Source: a bacterium
Lineage (GTDB): Bacteria > Krumholzibacteriota > Krumholzibacteriia > LZORAL124-64-63
Reading direction: 5' to 3'
Length of the DNA stretch: 64,000 nucleotides
Assembly (NCBI GenBank): GCA_024231905.1
Contig: JAAEQC010000102.1
Span: 330,733-394,732, forward strand
Under the pieces are notes generated by a model, which saw only the letters and a program-made list of their open reading frames with translations, searched no databases and was not told the origin of the DNA. The number at the start of each line of letters is the position of its first letter. The stretch's first letter is position 1. Made by a program: the position numbers and the translations under genes. Below, piece by piece: positions 45,302 to 53,692 of the stretch.

Positions 45302-46204
45302 ATGGCTCGTCACGGTACGTTGAATCATGCCATTCACGGGTTGCTCACCATCGGCTTCCTGGCCGTGCTGCTCGTGATGCCGGCCGTCGCCCAGGATGAA
45401 GCCGCCCCTGAGGCCACCTCCGCGGAGGTCATCGAGGGTTCGGCCGAGGATCGCTTCGAGCGCATCCAGGCCACCAGCGACTCCCTCGGCTTCGGGTCGA
45501 CCGCCGCGGACTCCCTGCGGGAAGTGCCCGTCATCGTCGAACCGGTCGGCGGCCTGATGGGCCTCATCGACCGCTCGCCCATCGGCAGGACCGGCGCCGG
45601 CGAACTGTTCGTCAAGGGCGGCCAGTTCATGTGGTGGCTGCTGATCGTGGCCCTCGTGGGCTTCGTCTTCCTCATCGAGCGCATGTGGACGCTCAACCGC
45701 GCACGCGTCAACACGCGGCGCCTGATCGGCACGGTGATCACCACGCTGCGCAACGACGGCGTGCAAGCCGCCGCCGAGGAGTGCCAGAAGGTGCGCGGTC
45801 CCATCGCGGCCATCCTCTACTCTGGTCTGCAGAAAGCGGACAAGGGCCGGGATGCCGTGGAGAAGGCCATCGCCACCGCCGGTACCATCGAGATGTCATT
45901 CCTGGAGCGGGGCCTGATCTGGATCTCCTCGGTGACGACCATCGCGCCGCTGGTCGGCTTCCTCGGTACGGTGTCCGGTATGATCAACGCCTTCGAGGCC
46001 ATCGCAGCGTCCGAGCAGGTGAACGCCAAGCTCGTGGCCAGCGGTATCTCCGAGGCCCTGATCACCACCGCCACCGGCCTGGTCGTGGCCATTCCCGCCA
46101 CGATCGGCTACAACTACTTCGTCTCCTCCATCGACCGTTTCGTCATCGAAATGGAAGAGACGAGCGCCGAGCTGATCGAGGAACTGGAACGCCTGAAGGG
46201 CTAA
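45302..46204 (+). CDS. exbB: ExbB/TolQ/MotA-family proton channel protein
   Basis: This gene encodes 300 residues. It has a cleavable signal peptide (IGFLAVLLVMPAVAQ), a periplasmic linker of about 70 residues, then the three-helix ExbB core. The core includes FMWWLLIVALVGFVFLIERMW, SFLERGLIWISSVTTIAPLVGFLGTVSGMINAFEAIA and ALITTATGLVVAIPATIGYNYF. With ExbD it forms the inner-membrane proton-driven motor for TonB. ATG 45302 has AAGGGAG upstream; the longer frame from 45161 is rejected. The added signal peptide and linker are seen in FCB-type ExbB proteins. Confidence 0.94.
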   Translation: MARHGTLNHAIHGLLTIGFLAVLLVMPAVAQDEAAPEATSAEVIEGSAEDRFERIQATSDSLGFGSTAADSLREVPVIVEPVGGLMGLIDRSPIGRTGAGELFVKGGQFMWWLLIVALVGFVFLIERMWTLNRARVNTRRLIGTVITTLRNDGVQAAAEECQKVRGPIAAILYSGLQKADKGRDAVEKAIATAGTIEMSFLERGLIWISSVTTIAPLVGFLGTVSGMINAFEAIAASEQVNAKLVASGISEALITTATGLVVAIPATIGYNYFVSSIDRFVIEMEETSAELIEELERLKG

Positions 46205-46264
46205 GAACCGTCGCGGTCTAGCCCGGTTGCCGGACCGGGATGCCAGGATGCAGGAAGGATTCCG

Positions 46265-46684
46265 ATGGGCCTCATGAAGAAAAAGAAGAAGGGCGCCCTG
46301 GGGGAGGTCACCATGTCCTCGACCAGTGACGTGGCCTTCCTCCTGCTGATCTTCTTCATCGTGACGACGATCTTCGCCGCCGAGCAGGGCTTGACCCTTG
46401 TCCTACCCGGCAAGCAGAAGGATCAGACGGACAGCGTGAAGGTGAAGGAATCCAACATCGCCACGCTCTTCGTCCAGGAAGACAACAGCATCACGCTCGA
46501 CCGGAAGCCCATCGAGGTCAACCACATCCAGCAGGCCATTGAGGACCGGATCCTGAACAACCCCAAGCTGGTGGTCGTACTCAAGATCCACCCTGACGCC
46601 GACTACGGCCGCATGGTCGCCTGCCTCGACGAACTGCGCCTGGCCCACGCCAACAAGGTCTCCCTGAAGACCGCCAAACCCTAG
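46265..46684 (+). CDS. exbD: ExbD/TolR-family protein (first copy)
   Basis: This gene encodes 139 residues: a short cytoplasmic basic N-terminus (MGLMKKKKKG), one membrane helix with the essential aspartate in TSDVAFLLLIFFIVTTIF, then the periplasmic ExbD domain (ITLDRKPIEVNHIQQAIEDRI; VVLKIHPDADYGRMVACLDELR). It couples proton flow to TonB movement. It lies 60 bp after exbB with AAGGA before the ATG. It differs considerably from the next, second ExbD. Confidence 0.93.
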   Translation: MGLMKKKKKGALGEVTMSSTSDVAFLLLIFFIVTTIFAAEQGLTLVLPGKQKDQTDSVKVKESNIATLFVQEDNSITLDRKPIEVNHIQQAIEDRILNNPKLVVVLKIHPDADYGRMVACLDELRLAHANKVSLKTAKP

Positions 46685-46698
46685 GAAGGAGGGGAGAG

Positions 46699-47121
46699 AT
46701 GGACTTTAATCGCAACACCAAGAAGGATACCTTCATTCCGACCTCCTCCATGGGTGACATCGCGTTCCTGTTGCTCATCTTTTTCATGGTCACGACCATT
46801 TTCCGCGAGGAAACTGGCCTGCCGGTGGAACTGCCGCGGGCGGAGGCCGGCGAAGAAGTGAACCGCGAGCTTGTCTCGAACATCTACATCAACCGGGTCG
46901 GCCAGATCTCCATCGACGACCGGCTGGTGCAGGTGAAGCACGTCCGCGACATCATCGGCCAAAAGATCAATGACAATCCGCAGCTGATCGTGGCCTTCAA
47001 GACGGATAACTACGCCGACTACGGCACGGTGAGCGAGGTCATGGAGGAGTTGAAGGAAGTGAACGCCGTGCGCGTCTTCTTCAACAACGACATTGAGTCG
47101 CAACCCGGGTCGAAGTACTAG
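46699..47121 (+). CDS. exbD: ExbD/TolR-family protein (second copy)
   Basis: This gene encodes 140 residues with the same layout: a polar N-terminus, a membrane helix with aspartate (TSSMGDIAFLLLIFFMVTTIF), and a periplasmic domain (ISIDDRLVQVKHVRDIIGQKI; VAFKTDNYADYGTVSEVMEEL). Tandem non-identical ExbD genes are common in FCB Ton systems and probably make a heterodimer in the motor. It has AAGGAGG 10 nt before the ATG and lies 14 bp after the first copy. Confidence 0.93.
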   Translation: MDFNRNTKKDTFIPTSSMGDIAFLLLIFFMVTTIFREETGLPVELPRAEAGEEVNRELVSNIYINRVGQISIDDRLVQVKHVRDIIGQKINDNPQLIVAFKTDNYADYGTVSEVMEELKEVNAVRVFFNNDIESQPGSKY

Positions 47122-47128
47122 GAGAGTC

Positions 47129-47782
47129 ATGTCGAGCGCACCGGCACAGAGCGGCGTCCGGATTTCGGCCAACGAACTGTTCAAGGCGCAGTACAACAAG
47201 TACCTGCGCTGGTCGGCTCTCATTGCCGTGATCCTGGTCATCACGGGCGCTATGCTCTCGCCCAACTATGTGCCGAACCCCTACAAGCTGCGCCAGGAGG
47301 AGTTCGAGGTCGTCGATATCGAGGAGCAGGAAGTCATCGAGCTTCCGCCTCCGCCGAAGGATGCGCCGCCGCCGCCCAAGGTCATCGAGGCCGCCCCGGA
47401 CGACGAAGTGACCGAGGAAGTGGAGATCGCAGACACGCTGATGGACCTCGATTCGGCCATCACCAGCTCCATGGGCGACTTCAGCATGGGTGACGACGAG
47501 GGCTTCGTGGCCTCGTCCGAGAACCCCAGGATCAAGTACTGGCAGAAGCCCCAGTACCCGGAGATCGCCCGCCGGTCCCAGCTCGAAGGGACCGTGCTGG
47601 TGAAGGTGCTCGTGGGCCCGGACGGCAGCGTCCTGCAGGCCCAGGTGGTCCGGCCGGTGCATCAGCTGCTGGACAGGGAGGCCATCGCGGCCGCCTACAA
47701 GTGCACCTTCTTCCCGGGCAAGCAGCGCAACATTCCGGTGAAGGCATGGATGGCTCTGCCCTTCAATTTCCGGCTGCACTGA
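47129..47782 (+). CDS. tonB: Energy transducer TonB
   Basis: This gene encodes 217 residues. It has a cytoplasmic N-terminus, one membrane helix (about 29-43), a short proline-rich linker (ELPPPPKDAPPPPKVIE), an acidic spacer, then a TonB C-domain (KPQYPEIARRSQLEGTVLVKVLVGPDGSVLQAQVVRP). The linker is short compared with E. coli TonB. It transmits proton-motive energy from ExbBD to outer membrane receptors such as the one at 35096. ATG 47129 follows GGAGAG. It is the last gene of the operon; a terminator follows. Confidence 0.93.
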   Translation: MSSAPAQSGVRISANELFKAQYNKYLRWSALIAVILVITGAMLSPNYVPNPYKLRQEEFEVVDIEEQEVIELPPPPKDAPPPPKVIEAAPDDEVTEEVEIADTLMDLDSAITSSMGDFSMGDDEGFVASSENPRIKYWQKPQYPEIARRSQLEGTVLVKVLVGPDGSVLQAQVVRPVHQLLDREAIAAAYKCTFFPGKQRNIPVKAWMALPFNFRLH

Positions 47783-47808
47783 TCCGGCGACTGGAACCAT
47801 TCCTGCCG

Positions 47809-47843
47809 GGGCCGCGTCTATGAAGGCGCGGCCCGCGTTTTTT
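47809..47843 (+). terminator. Rho-independent terminator after tonB
   Basis: Stem GGGCCGCG (47809-47816)/CGCGGCCC (47827-47834), 10-nt loop, then GCG and six T residues (47838-47843). Confidence 0.82.
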
Positions 47844-47940
47844 CGGCGCAGGGAATACACCAGTCGCGCGTTGGGTAGGCGTTGGGCGGACGCGCACCGC
47901 AACCGGCCCGCCACTTCTGCGTAGGAATGCGGATTGGATG

Positions 47941-47969
47941 TTGGACCGGAAGGCGTCGGGCCCTATGAT
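47941..47969 (+). promoter_or_regulatory. Sigma-70-type promoter of the tolC/ABC ATPase genes
   Basis: TTGGAC (47941-47946), 17 nt, TATGAT (47964-47969), identical hexamers and spacing to the promoter at 8497-8469 on the other strand. Leader to the ATG at 48030 is about 55 nt. Confidence 0.65.
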
Positions 47970-48029
47970 CGCCCGGTGGAACGGCGGACCTCGGGGGCTC
48001 GCCGGCAGCAAGCGAACAGGAGAAAGAAC

Positions 48030-49475
48030 ATGAGCCGAATTCGATCGGGACGGATCCGCCTGCTGGCTGCGATGATCCTCACCGTGGTTGCCGCAGCGCC
48101 GGTCGCCCTCGCCCAGGAGAGCAACGACTTCGACCCGAACCTGCCGGTCCTTACCCTGAGCGACTGCGTCGAGGTGGCGCTGGGTACGAGTCCGACGCTA
48201 TTGATCGCCGACGAACGGCGAATGATCGCCGACCAGAATGTCACGGAGGCGTTCTGGGCCTTCGCGCCGAGCCTCAGCCTCTCGCGCACCTGGAACAAGT
48301 CCGAACGCAAGGACTTCGACGTGGCCCAGTCCGAAGTCTTCATGTACCAGACCGTCGACTCGAACCTGGACACCACCGACTGGATCGGACAGAGGAGCAA
48401 TCCCGAGAACCTGGCCGACGCGACCGTCAATACCAAGTTCAAGGATTGGGGTGGTGCGGCCCGGCTGAACATCTTCAGCGGATTCAGCAAGTTCTCGAAT
48501 CTGGGCTCAGCTCGTAGTTCCCTCCGCGCCGCTGAGGCCACACGGGTCTACACGCGGGAGCAGATCGTCCAGAACGTGGTCGTGGCCTACTACAACCTCC
48601 TGCGTTCGGCCGAGTTGCTGGAAGTCGCCGTCGAGACGCGGGACCAAGTGGCCAAGGAACTGGAGAAGACCGAGACCTACTTCCGCCTGGGCAGCGCCGC
48701 CAAGAGCGATGTGCTGCAGCAACGCGTCCAACTGGAAAACCGTCGCCTGGACGTGGTGCGGGCCGACAACACGGTGAAGATGAGATTCGCCGATCTGGCC
48801 CACGCCATGAACCGCCCCCTGGCGTCGACCTTCCGTGTCGACCGGTCCCTGCTCGATATGGATTTTGCCGTCGAACCGGTGGATGCTCTCTTTGCCGAGG
48901 CCCTGGCCAATCGCTTGGACCTGCGCAGCAGCGAGCTCACGGTCCGGGCCCGGCACAAGGACGTGACCACGGCCACGGCTTCGGCCTGGCCCAGCGTGGA
49001 CCTCTTCGCCAACTACTCTCGCTACCAGAACGACTCCCCGTACCGTTTCGGATCCCAGGAGTCCGAGAGCATTTCCTGGGGATACCAGATCAACTGGAAC
49101 GTTTTCGACCGCCTGCAGACCTGGACCGGCCGTTCGCGGGCCAAGGCCAGCGCCCGCATCGCCGAATACGAGCACGACCAGGCCAAGCTGAACATCCAGG
49201 TCGAGGTCCGGCAGCTCTACAACCTGGCGGTGGAGGCGCGCGAACTGGCGCGGGTGAGCGCCGAGACCATCATCCAGTCCGAAGAAGAACTGCGGCTGGC
49301 CCAGGAGCGCTTCCGGGTGGGGGCGGGCACGACCCTGGACGTCATCGTCGCCCGGGCCAACGTGTCCAACGCCCGCGGCCAGGAAGTCCAGGCCAAGTGC
49401 GACTTCCTGGTGGCCCAGGCCCAGCTGGACCGGGCCGTGGGCCGGCTCAGCACCTGGACCCGGGACGCGCGATGA
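48030..49475 (+). CDS. TolC-family outer membrane efflux protein
   Basis: This gene encodes 481 residues with a signal peptide ending at ALAQ. The two-fold repeat of long helices and strand pairs is typical of outer membrane efflux proteins: LTLSDCVEVALGTSPTLLIADE, YYNLLRSAELLEVAVETRDQV, FRLGSAAKSDVLQQRVQLENRRLDV and later RFRVGAGTTLDVIVARANVSNARG. It forms a trimeric exit duct. ATG 48030 follows AGGAG at 7 nt. The stop overlaps the ATP-binding protein start (ATGA), so the two are coupled. No membrane-fusion protein gene is present. Confidence 0.92.
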   Translation: MSRIRSGRIRLLAAMILTVVAAAPVALAQESNDFDPNLPVLTLSDCVEVALGTSPTLLIADERRMIADQNVTEAFWAFAPSLSLSRTWNKSERKDFDVAQSEVFMYQTVDSNLDTTDWIGQRSNPENLADATVNTKFKDWGGAARLNIFSGFSKFSNLGSARSSLRAAEATRVYTREQIVQNVVVAYYNLLRSAELLEVAVETRDQVAKELEKTETYFRLGSAAKSDVLQQRVQLENRRLDVVRADNTVKMRFADLAHAMNRPLASTFRVDRSLLDMDFAVEPVDALFAEALANRLDLRSSELTVRARHKDVTTATASAWPSVDLFANYSRYQNDSPYRFGSQESESISWGYQINWNVFDRLQTWTGRSRAKASARIAEYEHDQAKLNIQVEVRQLYNLAVEARELARVSAETIIQSEEELRLAQERFRVGAGTTLDVIVARANVSNARGQEVQAKCDFLVAQAQLDRAVGRLSTWTRDAR

Positions 49476-50173
49476 GCGTCCCGCCGGTCATCGAGGTTCG
49501 TGACCTGCACCGTATCTACGAGGTCGGCGCCGAGAAGGTGGCCGCCGTGCAGGGCATCGACCTCGTAGTCGAGAAGGGCGAGTACCTGGCCGTCATGGGC
49601 TCCAGCGGTTCGGGCAAAACGACGCTCATGAACATGCTCGGTTGCCTGGACACGCCCACCCGGGGCAGCTACCGTCTCAACGGCGTGGAGATCAGCACCT
49701 TCGGCGACGACCGTCTGGCGGAGATCCGCAACCGCGAGATCGGTTTCGTCTTCCAGACCTTCAACCTGCTGCCGCGCAGCACCGCCGCCCAGAACGTCGA
49801 GTTGCCCCTGGTCTACGCGGGCGTCAAGGCTCCCGACCGCGCCGAGCGCGTGCGGGAGGCCTTGGCGGCTGTGGGGCTCCAGGACCGGGCCGAGCACCGG
49901 CCGAACGAACTCTCCGGCGGCCAGCGCCAGCGGGTGGCCATCGCCCGGGCGCTGGTGAACCGTCCCACCCTCATCCTCGCCGACGAGCCCACGGGCAACC
50001 TGGATTCGGTCACCAGCGAGGAGATCATGGCCGTCATGGGCGAACTGAACTCCTGGGGCCACACGGTCATTGTCGTGACCCACGAGCAGGACATCGCCGC
50101 CCACTGCCGCCGGGTGGTGCGCCTGCACGACGGCGGAGTCCTCAGCGACCAGCCCACGGCCGCGGCCCACTGA
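49472..50173 (+). CDS. ABC transporter ATP-binding protein (MacB/LolD family)
   Basis: This gene encodes 233 residues. It has Walker A GSSGSGKTT (about 38-46), the Q-loop FVFQTFNLLPRSTAAQNVELPL, signature LSGGQRQRVAIARAL and Walker B LILADEPTGNLDS, all of the MacB/LolD/FtsE type. Such ATPases pair with MacB/LolCE-type permeases for export of lipoproteins, peptides or macrolides. No permease is encoded next to it, so its partner must be elsewhere or the operon was broken. The ATG overlaps the stop of the TolC gene. Confidence 0.92.
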   Translation: MSVPPVIEVRDLHRIYEVGAEKVAAVQGIDLVVEKGEYLAVMGSSGSGKTTLMNMLGCLDTPTRGSYRLNGVEISTFGDDRLAEIRNREIGFVFQTFNLLPRSTAAQNVELPLVYAGVKAPDRAERVREALAAVGLQDRAEHRPNELSGGQRQRVAIARALVNRPTLILADEPTGNLDSVTSEEIMAVMGELNSWGHTVIVVTHEQDIAAHCRRVVRLHDGGVLSDQPTAAAH

Positions 50174-50290
50174 CGGCTGCTGTTCAAGTCCCGCCGCTGC
50201 CGGTCGATCCCTGCATAGAGCCTGGTCCGGGGCACGTCAAGCGACGTGCGCCCGGGCGTGTGCGACGAGTGCTCCGACCAGGGACACGGT

Positions 50291-51556
50291 ATGTATTTCT
50301 TCTACTTCTTTCCCCTCGGTCTGGATCGTCCGCGACGCCGTCCCCCGGTGTTGACCGCCTTGTTGGCGGGGGTGATGCTCGTTGCCTTCCTGTGGCTCCG
50401 CTACGCGCCCTACCTGGGGCCAACTCATCCCTGGAACCTGGTCTTCTTTCCCGGCTATGGGGCACCCTGGACCGTCGTCACGGCACTCTTCCTCCATGCA
50501 AGCTGGTTCCACCTGGCGGGCAATCTACTCTATCTGGGTGTCTTCGGGCCGCCGCTGGAGGACCGCCTGGGATCCGTGCGGATGCTGGTCTACTTTCTGA
50601 TCATCGGCGTGGGAGGGAATCTGGTCCACGGAGCGGTCGCCTCGGCGGGCCTCTTCGGTCAGGCTGGTCTGGGGGTGCTGGGCGCGAGCGGGGCTCTGGC
50701 CGGCCTCCTATCCTTCAGCCTGGTGCGCCTGTACGGCGCGCGCGTGACCGTGGGCTGGTGGGTATTCGCGCCCCTGGCGGGTCAGAACCGGGCCGGACGT
50801 ACCCATGTGCCCATCGCCGTGGCGGCCCTGCTGTGGCTGGCGTTGCAGGTAGTCCAGGCGGCGACGGCCACCGAGACCGGGGCGACCACCTCCTTCGGCG
50901 CCCACCTGGGGGGCTTCGCCATGGGCCTCTTCCTTGCATTGGCTTTGGGACACCTGGCGCCGGCCCGCATGGAAGCGGCCCGGGCTCGGGCCGAAGGCTA
51001 CTTCAAGGGCGGCGAACTGCACGCGGCGGTGGGGGCGTGGAGCGAATACCTGGAACTGTGCCCGGCCGACGAGGAGGCCCGCCTTGCGCGGGCCCATTTG
51101 CAGATCGGCACCGGCCAGTGGACGCCGGCGGCGGAGACCTTCCGCGATGTCTTCCGCTCCCGGGTCGGGGACGGCCAGGCCGACGCCGCCCTGCAGGTCT
51201 ACCGGGAAGCGGACCGGGCCGGCGGCCTGCGGCTGTTCGCCCCGGAGGACTTGGCGCGGGCGGCCTACTATTTTGAGAAGCAGGGGAATCATGCCGCGGC
51301 CCTGGACGCCTACCGCAATCTCTACTTCACTCACCCGGACCACCCGGAAGGCCACAGGGCCCTGGTGCGGGTCATCGTCCTGCACCACGGCCGGGTGCGC
51401 CACCGTGGCGAGGCGAGGCGCTTCCTGGAGGAGGCGCAGCGCCGCCTGCCCCCCGGTGGCTGGCGGGATTTCCTGGAACGGGAATTCAGGCTTTCGGAAT
51501 CAGTCGGTGATGGAGTTCCTGTGCCAACCGGTCCGGGATCGCCTGGCGGAAGATGA
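50291..51556 (+). CDS. Rhomboid intramembrane serine protease with TPR-like C-terminus
   Basis: This gene encodes 421 residues. The first about 225 form a rhomboid: HASWFHLAGNLLYLGVFGPPLED (loop 1), the catalytic serine S133 in GASGALAG and histidine H205 in AHLGGFAMG. From about 230 onward the protein is soluble and helical (AEGYFKGGELHAAVGAWSEYLELCPADEEARLARAHLQIG; YYFEKQGNHAAALDAYRNLYFTHPDHPEGH), clearly TPR-like. It cleaves membrane proteins within the bilayer; the TPR part may select substrates or partners. The start at 50291 gives the normal first helix. Its 3' end overlaps the convergent aspartate kinase by 71 bp. Confidence 0.9.
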   Translation: MYFFYFFPLGLDRPRRRPPVLTALLAGVMLVAFLWLRYAPYLGPTHPWNLVFFPGYGAPWTVVTALFLHASWFHLAGNLLYLGVFGPPLEDRLGSVRMLVYFLIIGVGGNLVHGAVASAGLFGQAGLGVLGASGALAGLLSFSLVRLYGARVTVGWWVFAPLAGQNRAGRTHVPIAVAALLWLALQVVQAATATETGATTSFGAHLGGFAMGLFLALALGHLAPARMEAARARAEGYFKGGELHAAVGAWSEYLELCPADEEARLARAHLQIGTGQWTPAAETFRDVFRSRVGDGQADAALQVYREADRAGGLRLFAPEDLARAAYYFEKQGNHAAALDAYRNLYFTHPDHPEGHRALVRVIVLHHGRVRHRGEARRFLEEAQRRLPPGGWRDFLEREFRLSESVGDGVPVPTGPGSPGGR

Positions 51557-52754
51557 TCCGCAGGGCGTTGCCGTCTGCCCGCAGCCGCCGGGCCGGCGCC
51601 GACAGTTCCTCCAGCACCCCGGCCAGGTGACGCTCGACTTCGAGCCAGGAATCCGGTCGTCCGCCGGCCAGGCTCACGCAGGTCAGGCCTTCGGTCCGTG
51701 CACATCCGTCTGGAGACTCCTCTCCGTCCCCCACCAGGCGTTCCCACACCGGAGCCAGATCCGCCGCGTCCGCCATGACTTCCCAGCGCAGGTCCCGGCC
51801 GCTGTCCAGCCATTCGGCCACGGCCCCGGCCGGGTCCCAGTTGCGCAGAATGATCCCACGCCAGATATCCGCCTGGTCCGGGTCGGTGGTGGCGATGCGG
51901 AGCCGGGTCAGGCCACGGCGCAGGTGCATGACCAGCGGGCGGTAGCGGTTGTGCCGATCGCAGGGTGCTTCGGCAGCGGTGCGGGGCGAAGGTGCGCCGT
52001 GCTCGTCGATGGCCGTGCCGTCGCCGTCGTGGAAGCTCGAACGGACGACGAGTCGCACACCGTGGCGTTCGGCGTATTCCACGGCCCGCACGTGGACGAC
52101 ACCGCAACCGGATTCGGCCAGTTGCCGCATCTGGGAGTAGTCGAGTTGCTCGTGACGCCAGGCCTCGGGCACCAGGGAAGGGTCGGCGGTCATGACGCCG
52201 TCCACGTCCTTGAGGATCTCGCAGCGCACGGCTCCCAGGGTGGCGGCCAGGGCCACGGCGGTGGTATCGCTGCCGCCGCGCCCGAGGGTCGTGATCTCCC
52301 TTTTGCGACTCACCCCCTGGAATCCCGCCACCACGACCACGGCACCGCCGGCCAGGGCTTCGCGTACACGGTCGCCCTTCACCTCGAGGATGCGGGCGTC
52401 CGTGTGGCTGGTGTCGGTGACGATACCGCACTGGCTGCCGGTGAAGCTGATGGCCGGACAGTCCAGGTCGGCCAGGGCCATGGAGAGCAGGCTCATGGTG
52501 ATGCGTTCACCCACGGACAGGAGCATGTCCAGCTCGCGCCGGGGCGGCGCCGGGTGGGCCGAGCGGGCGAGGGCCGCCAATTCGTCGGTGGTGGTGCCCA
52601 TGGCGCTCACCACCACGACCACGCCGTGGCCCCGTTCACGGGCGAGCTTGATGTTTCGCGCCACCTCGCGGATGCGTGGGACGCTGGCCAGGCTCGAACC
52701 ACCGTATTTGCGGACGATGACGCCGGAGGGATCGGGTTGTCGGTGGTTGCTCAC
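51486..52754 (-). CDS. Aspartate kinase
   Basis: This gene encodes 422 residues from a GTG preceded by GGAG. The N-terminus VRKYGGSSLASVPRIREVA (K-Y-G-G-S-S variant of KFGGTS), then SVGERITMSLLSMAL, GFQGVSRKREITTLGRGGSDTTAVALA and ILKDVDGVMTADPSLVPEA are the aspartokinase core. The remaining about 150 residues would hold two ACT-like regulatory units but are divergent. It phosphorylates aspartate, first step to lysine, threonine, methionine and diaminopimelate. Monofunctional; feedback ligand unknown. The last 71 bp overlap the rhomboid gene on the opposite strand. Confidence 0.92.
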   Translation of the reverse strand: MSNHRQPDPSGVIVRKYGGSSLASVPRIREVARNIKLARERGHGVVVVVSAMGTTTDELAALARSAHPAPPRRELDMLLSVGERITMSLLSMALADLDCPAISFTGSQCGIVTDTSHTDARILEVKGDRVREALAGGAVVVVAGFQGVSRKREITTLGRGGSDTTAVALAATLGAVRCEILKDVDGVMTADPSLVPEAWRHEQLDYSQMRQLAESGCGVVHVRAVEYAERHGVRLVVRSSFHDGDGTAIDEHGAPSPRTAAEAPCDRHNRYRPLVMHLRRGLTRLRIATTDPDQADIWRGIILRNWDPAGAVAEWLDSGRDLRWEVMADAADLAPVWERLVGDGEESPDGCARTEGLTCVSLAGGRPDSWLEVERHLAGVLEELSAPARRLRADGNALRIIFRQAIPDRLAQELHHRLIPKA

Positions 52755-52882
52755 GTTCGCTCCGGGCTGTAGAGGGCGTGGGTCGGACCGGTGGGGTAGC
52801 CGGCGGGTTCGCGGCCATGGTAGACCACGGGAACTCCGGCCACAACAATGGGTTCGCGGGCCGGTTCCGGTCGGGAAAGATG

Positions 52883-52911
52883 TTGCCCGTTTTCCGGGCG
52901 TCTGGTAGTTT
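52883..52911 (+). promoter_or_regulatory. Putative promoter of radC
   Basis: TTGCCC (52883-52888), 17 nt, TAGTTT (52906-52911), 27 bp before the ATG. It lies within the 184-bp gap between the divergent aspartate kinase and radC. Confidence 0.45.
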
Positions 52912-52938
52912 CGAACTCCTCCCTGCGGAGTCTGCATC

Positions 52939-53664
52939 ATGTTGAAAAACAAGGATATAGGCGAAGATGGGAGGCGCCGCGAGGAGCGTCCGGAGACCAC
53001 CCGGCCCCGGCCGGTCGACCCCTGGGCGGAGCGCAGGGGGGGCGGTCTCCTGACAGACCTGGAAGTGCTGGCGCTGGTGCTCGGTCCGGGCCGGCCCACG
53101 GCCGTGGACGTGGCGCGGGACCTGCTGGGTCGTTGGGGAAGCGTGGCGCGCCTGGCGTCCCAGCATCCGGTGGCACTGGCCCGGAGCCGGGGTGTGGGAC
53201 TGGCCCGGGCCCGGCGGTTGTCGGCGGCCCTGGAACTGGGGCGGCGGGCCTGTGGACCCGGGGCGCGACGGGGGCTGGCCGTGCGCCGACCCGAGGACCT
53301 GCACCCGTTGCTGCGCCGGGAACTGCGCGGCCTTGACAGAGAGCGTTTCCTCGCGCTTTATCTCGATACGCGGCACCGGGTCCTGGCGGTGGAAACGGTC
53401 TCGATCGGCTCGTTGAACGCCTCGCTCGTGCACCCACGCGAGGTGTTCCAGCCAGCGGTCGCCATGGCGGCTGCAGCACTGGTCGTGGCCCACAACCACC
53501 CGTCGGGTTGCCCGTGCCCAAGCGCCGACGACCTGGATCTCACCGCACGCCTGGATGGCTGCGGCGAACTAATGGGTATAGCGCTTCTGGACCACCTCGT
53601 CGTGGGCGACGACGAGATCGTCAGCATCAGGGAATACGGCTGGCCGTCCGCCCGCGTGGCGTGA
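52939..53664 (+). CDS. radC: RadC-family JAMM protein
   Basis: This gene encodes 241 residues. An N-terminal helix-hairpin-helix-like part (GVGLARARRLSAALELGRR) precedes the JAB/MPN domain with the metal motif H185-N-H187...S195-x-x-D198 (AHNHPSGCPCPSADD). RadC proteins are widespread; despite the old repair name their biochemical role is still uncertain. The ATG is near the predicted promoter. The stop is 28 bp before mreB, an arrangement (radC-mreB) common in bacteria. Confidence 0.93.
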   Translation: MLKNKDIGEDGRRREERPETTRPRPVDPWAERRGGGLLTDLEVLALVLGPGRPTAVDVARDLLGRWGSVARLASQHPVALARSRGVGLARARRLSAALELGRRACGPGARRGLAVRRPEDLHPLLRRELRGLDRERFLALYLDTRHRVLAVETVSIGSLNASLVHPREVFQPAVAMAAAALVVAHNHPSGCPCPSADDLDLTARLDGCGELMGIALLDHLVVGDDEIVSIREYGWPSARVA

Positions 53665-53692
53665 CCGCCGGCTCCTCCGGAAGGATTCGGAA

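Noticed and set aside
52755..52938. Lysine riboswitch before aspartate kinase
   Set aside because: The 184-bp gap shared with radC shows no multi-stem aptamer pattern.
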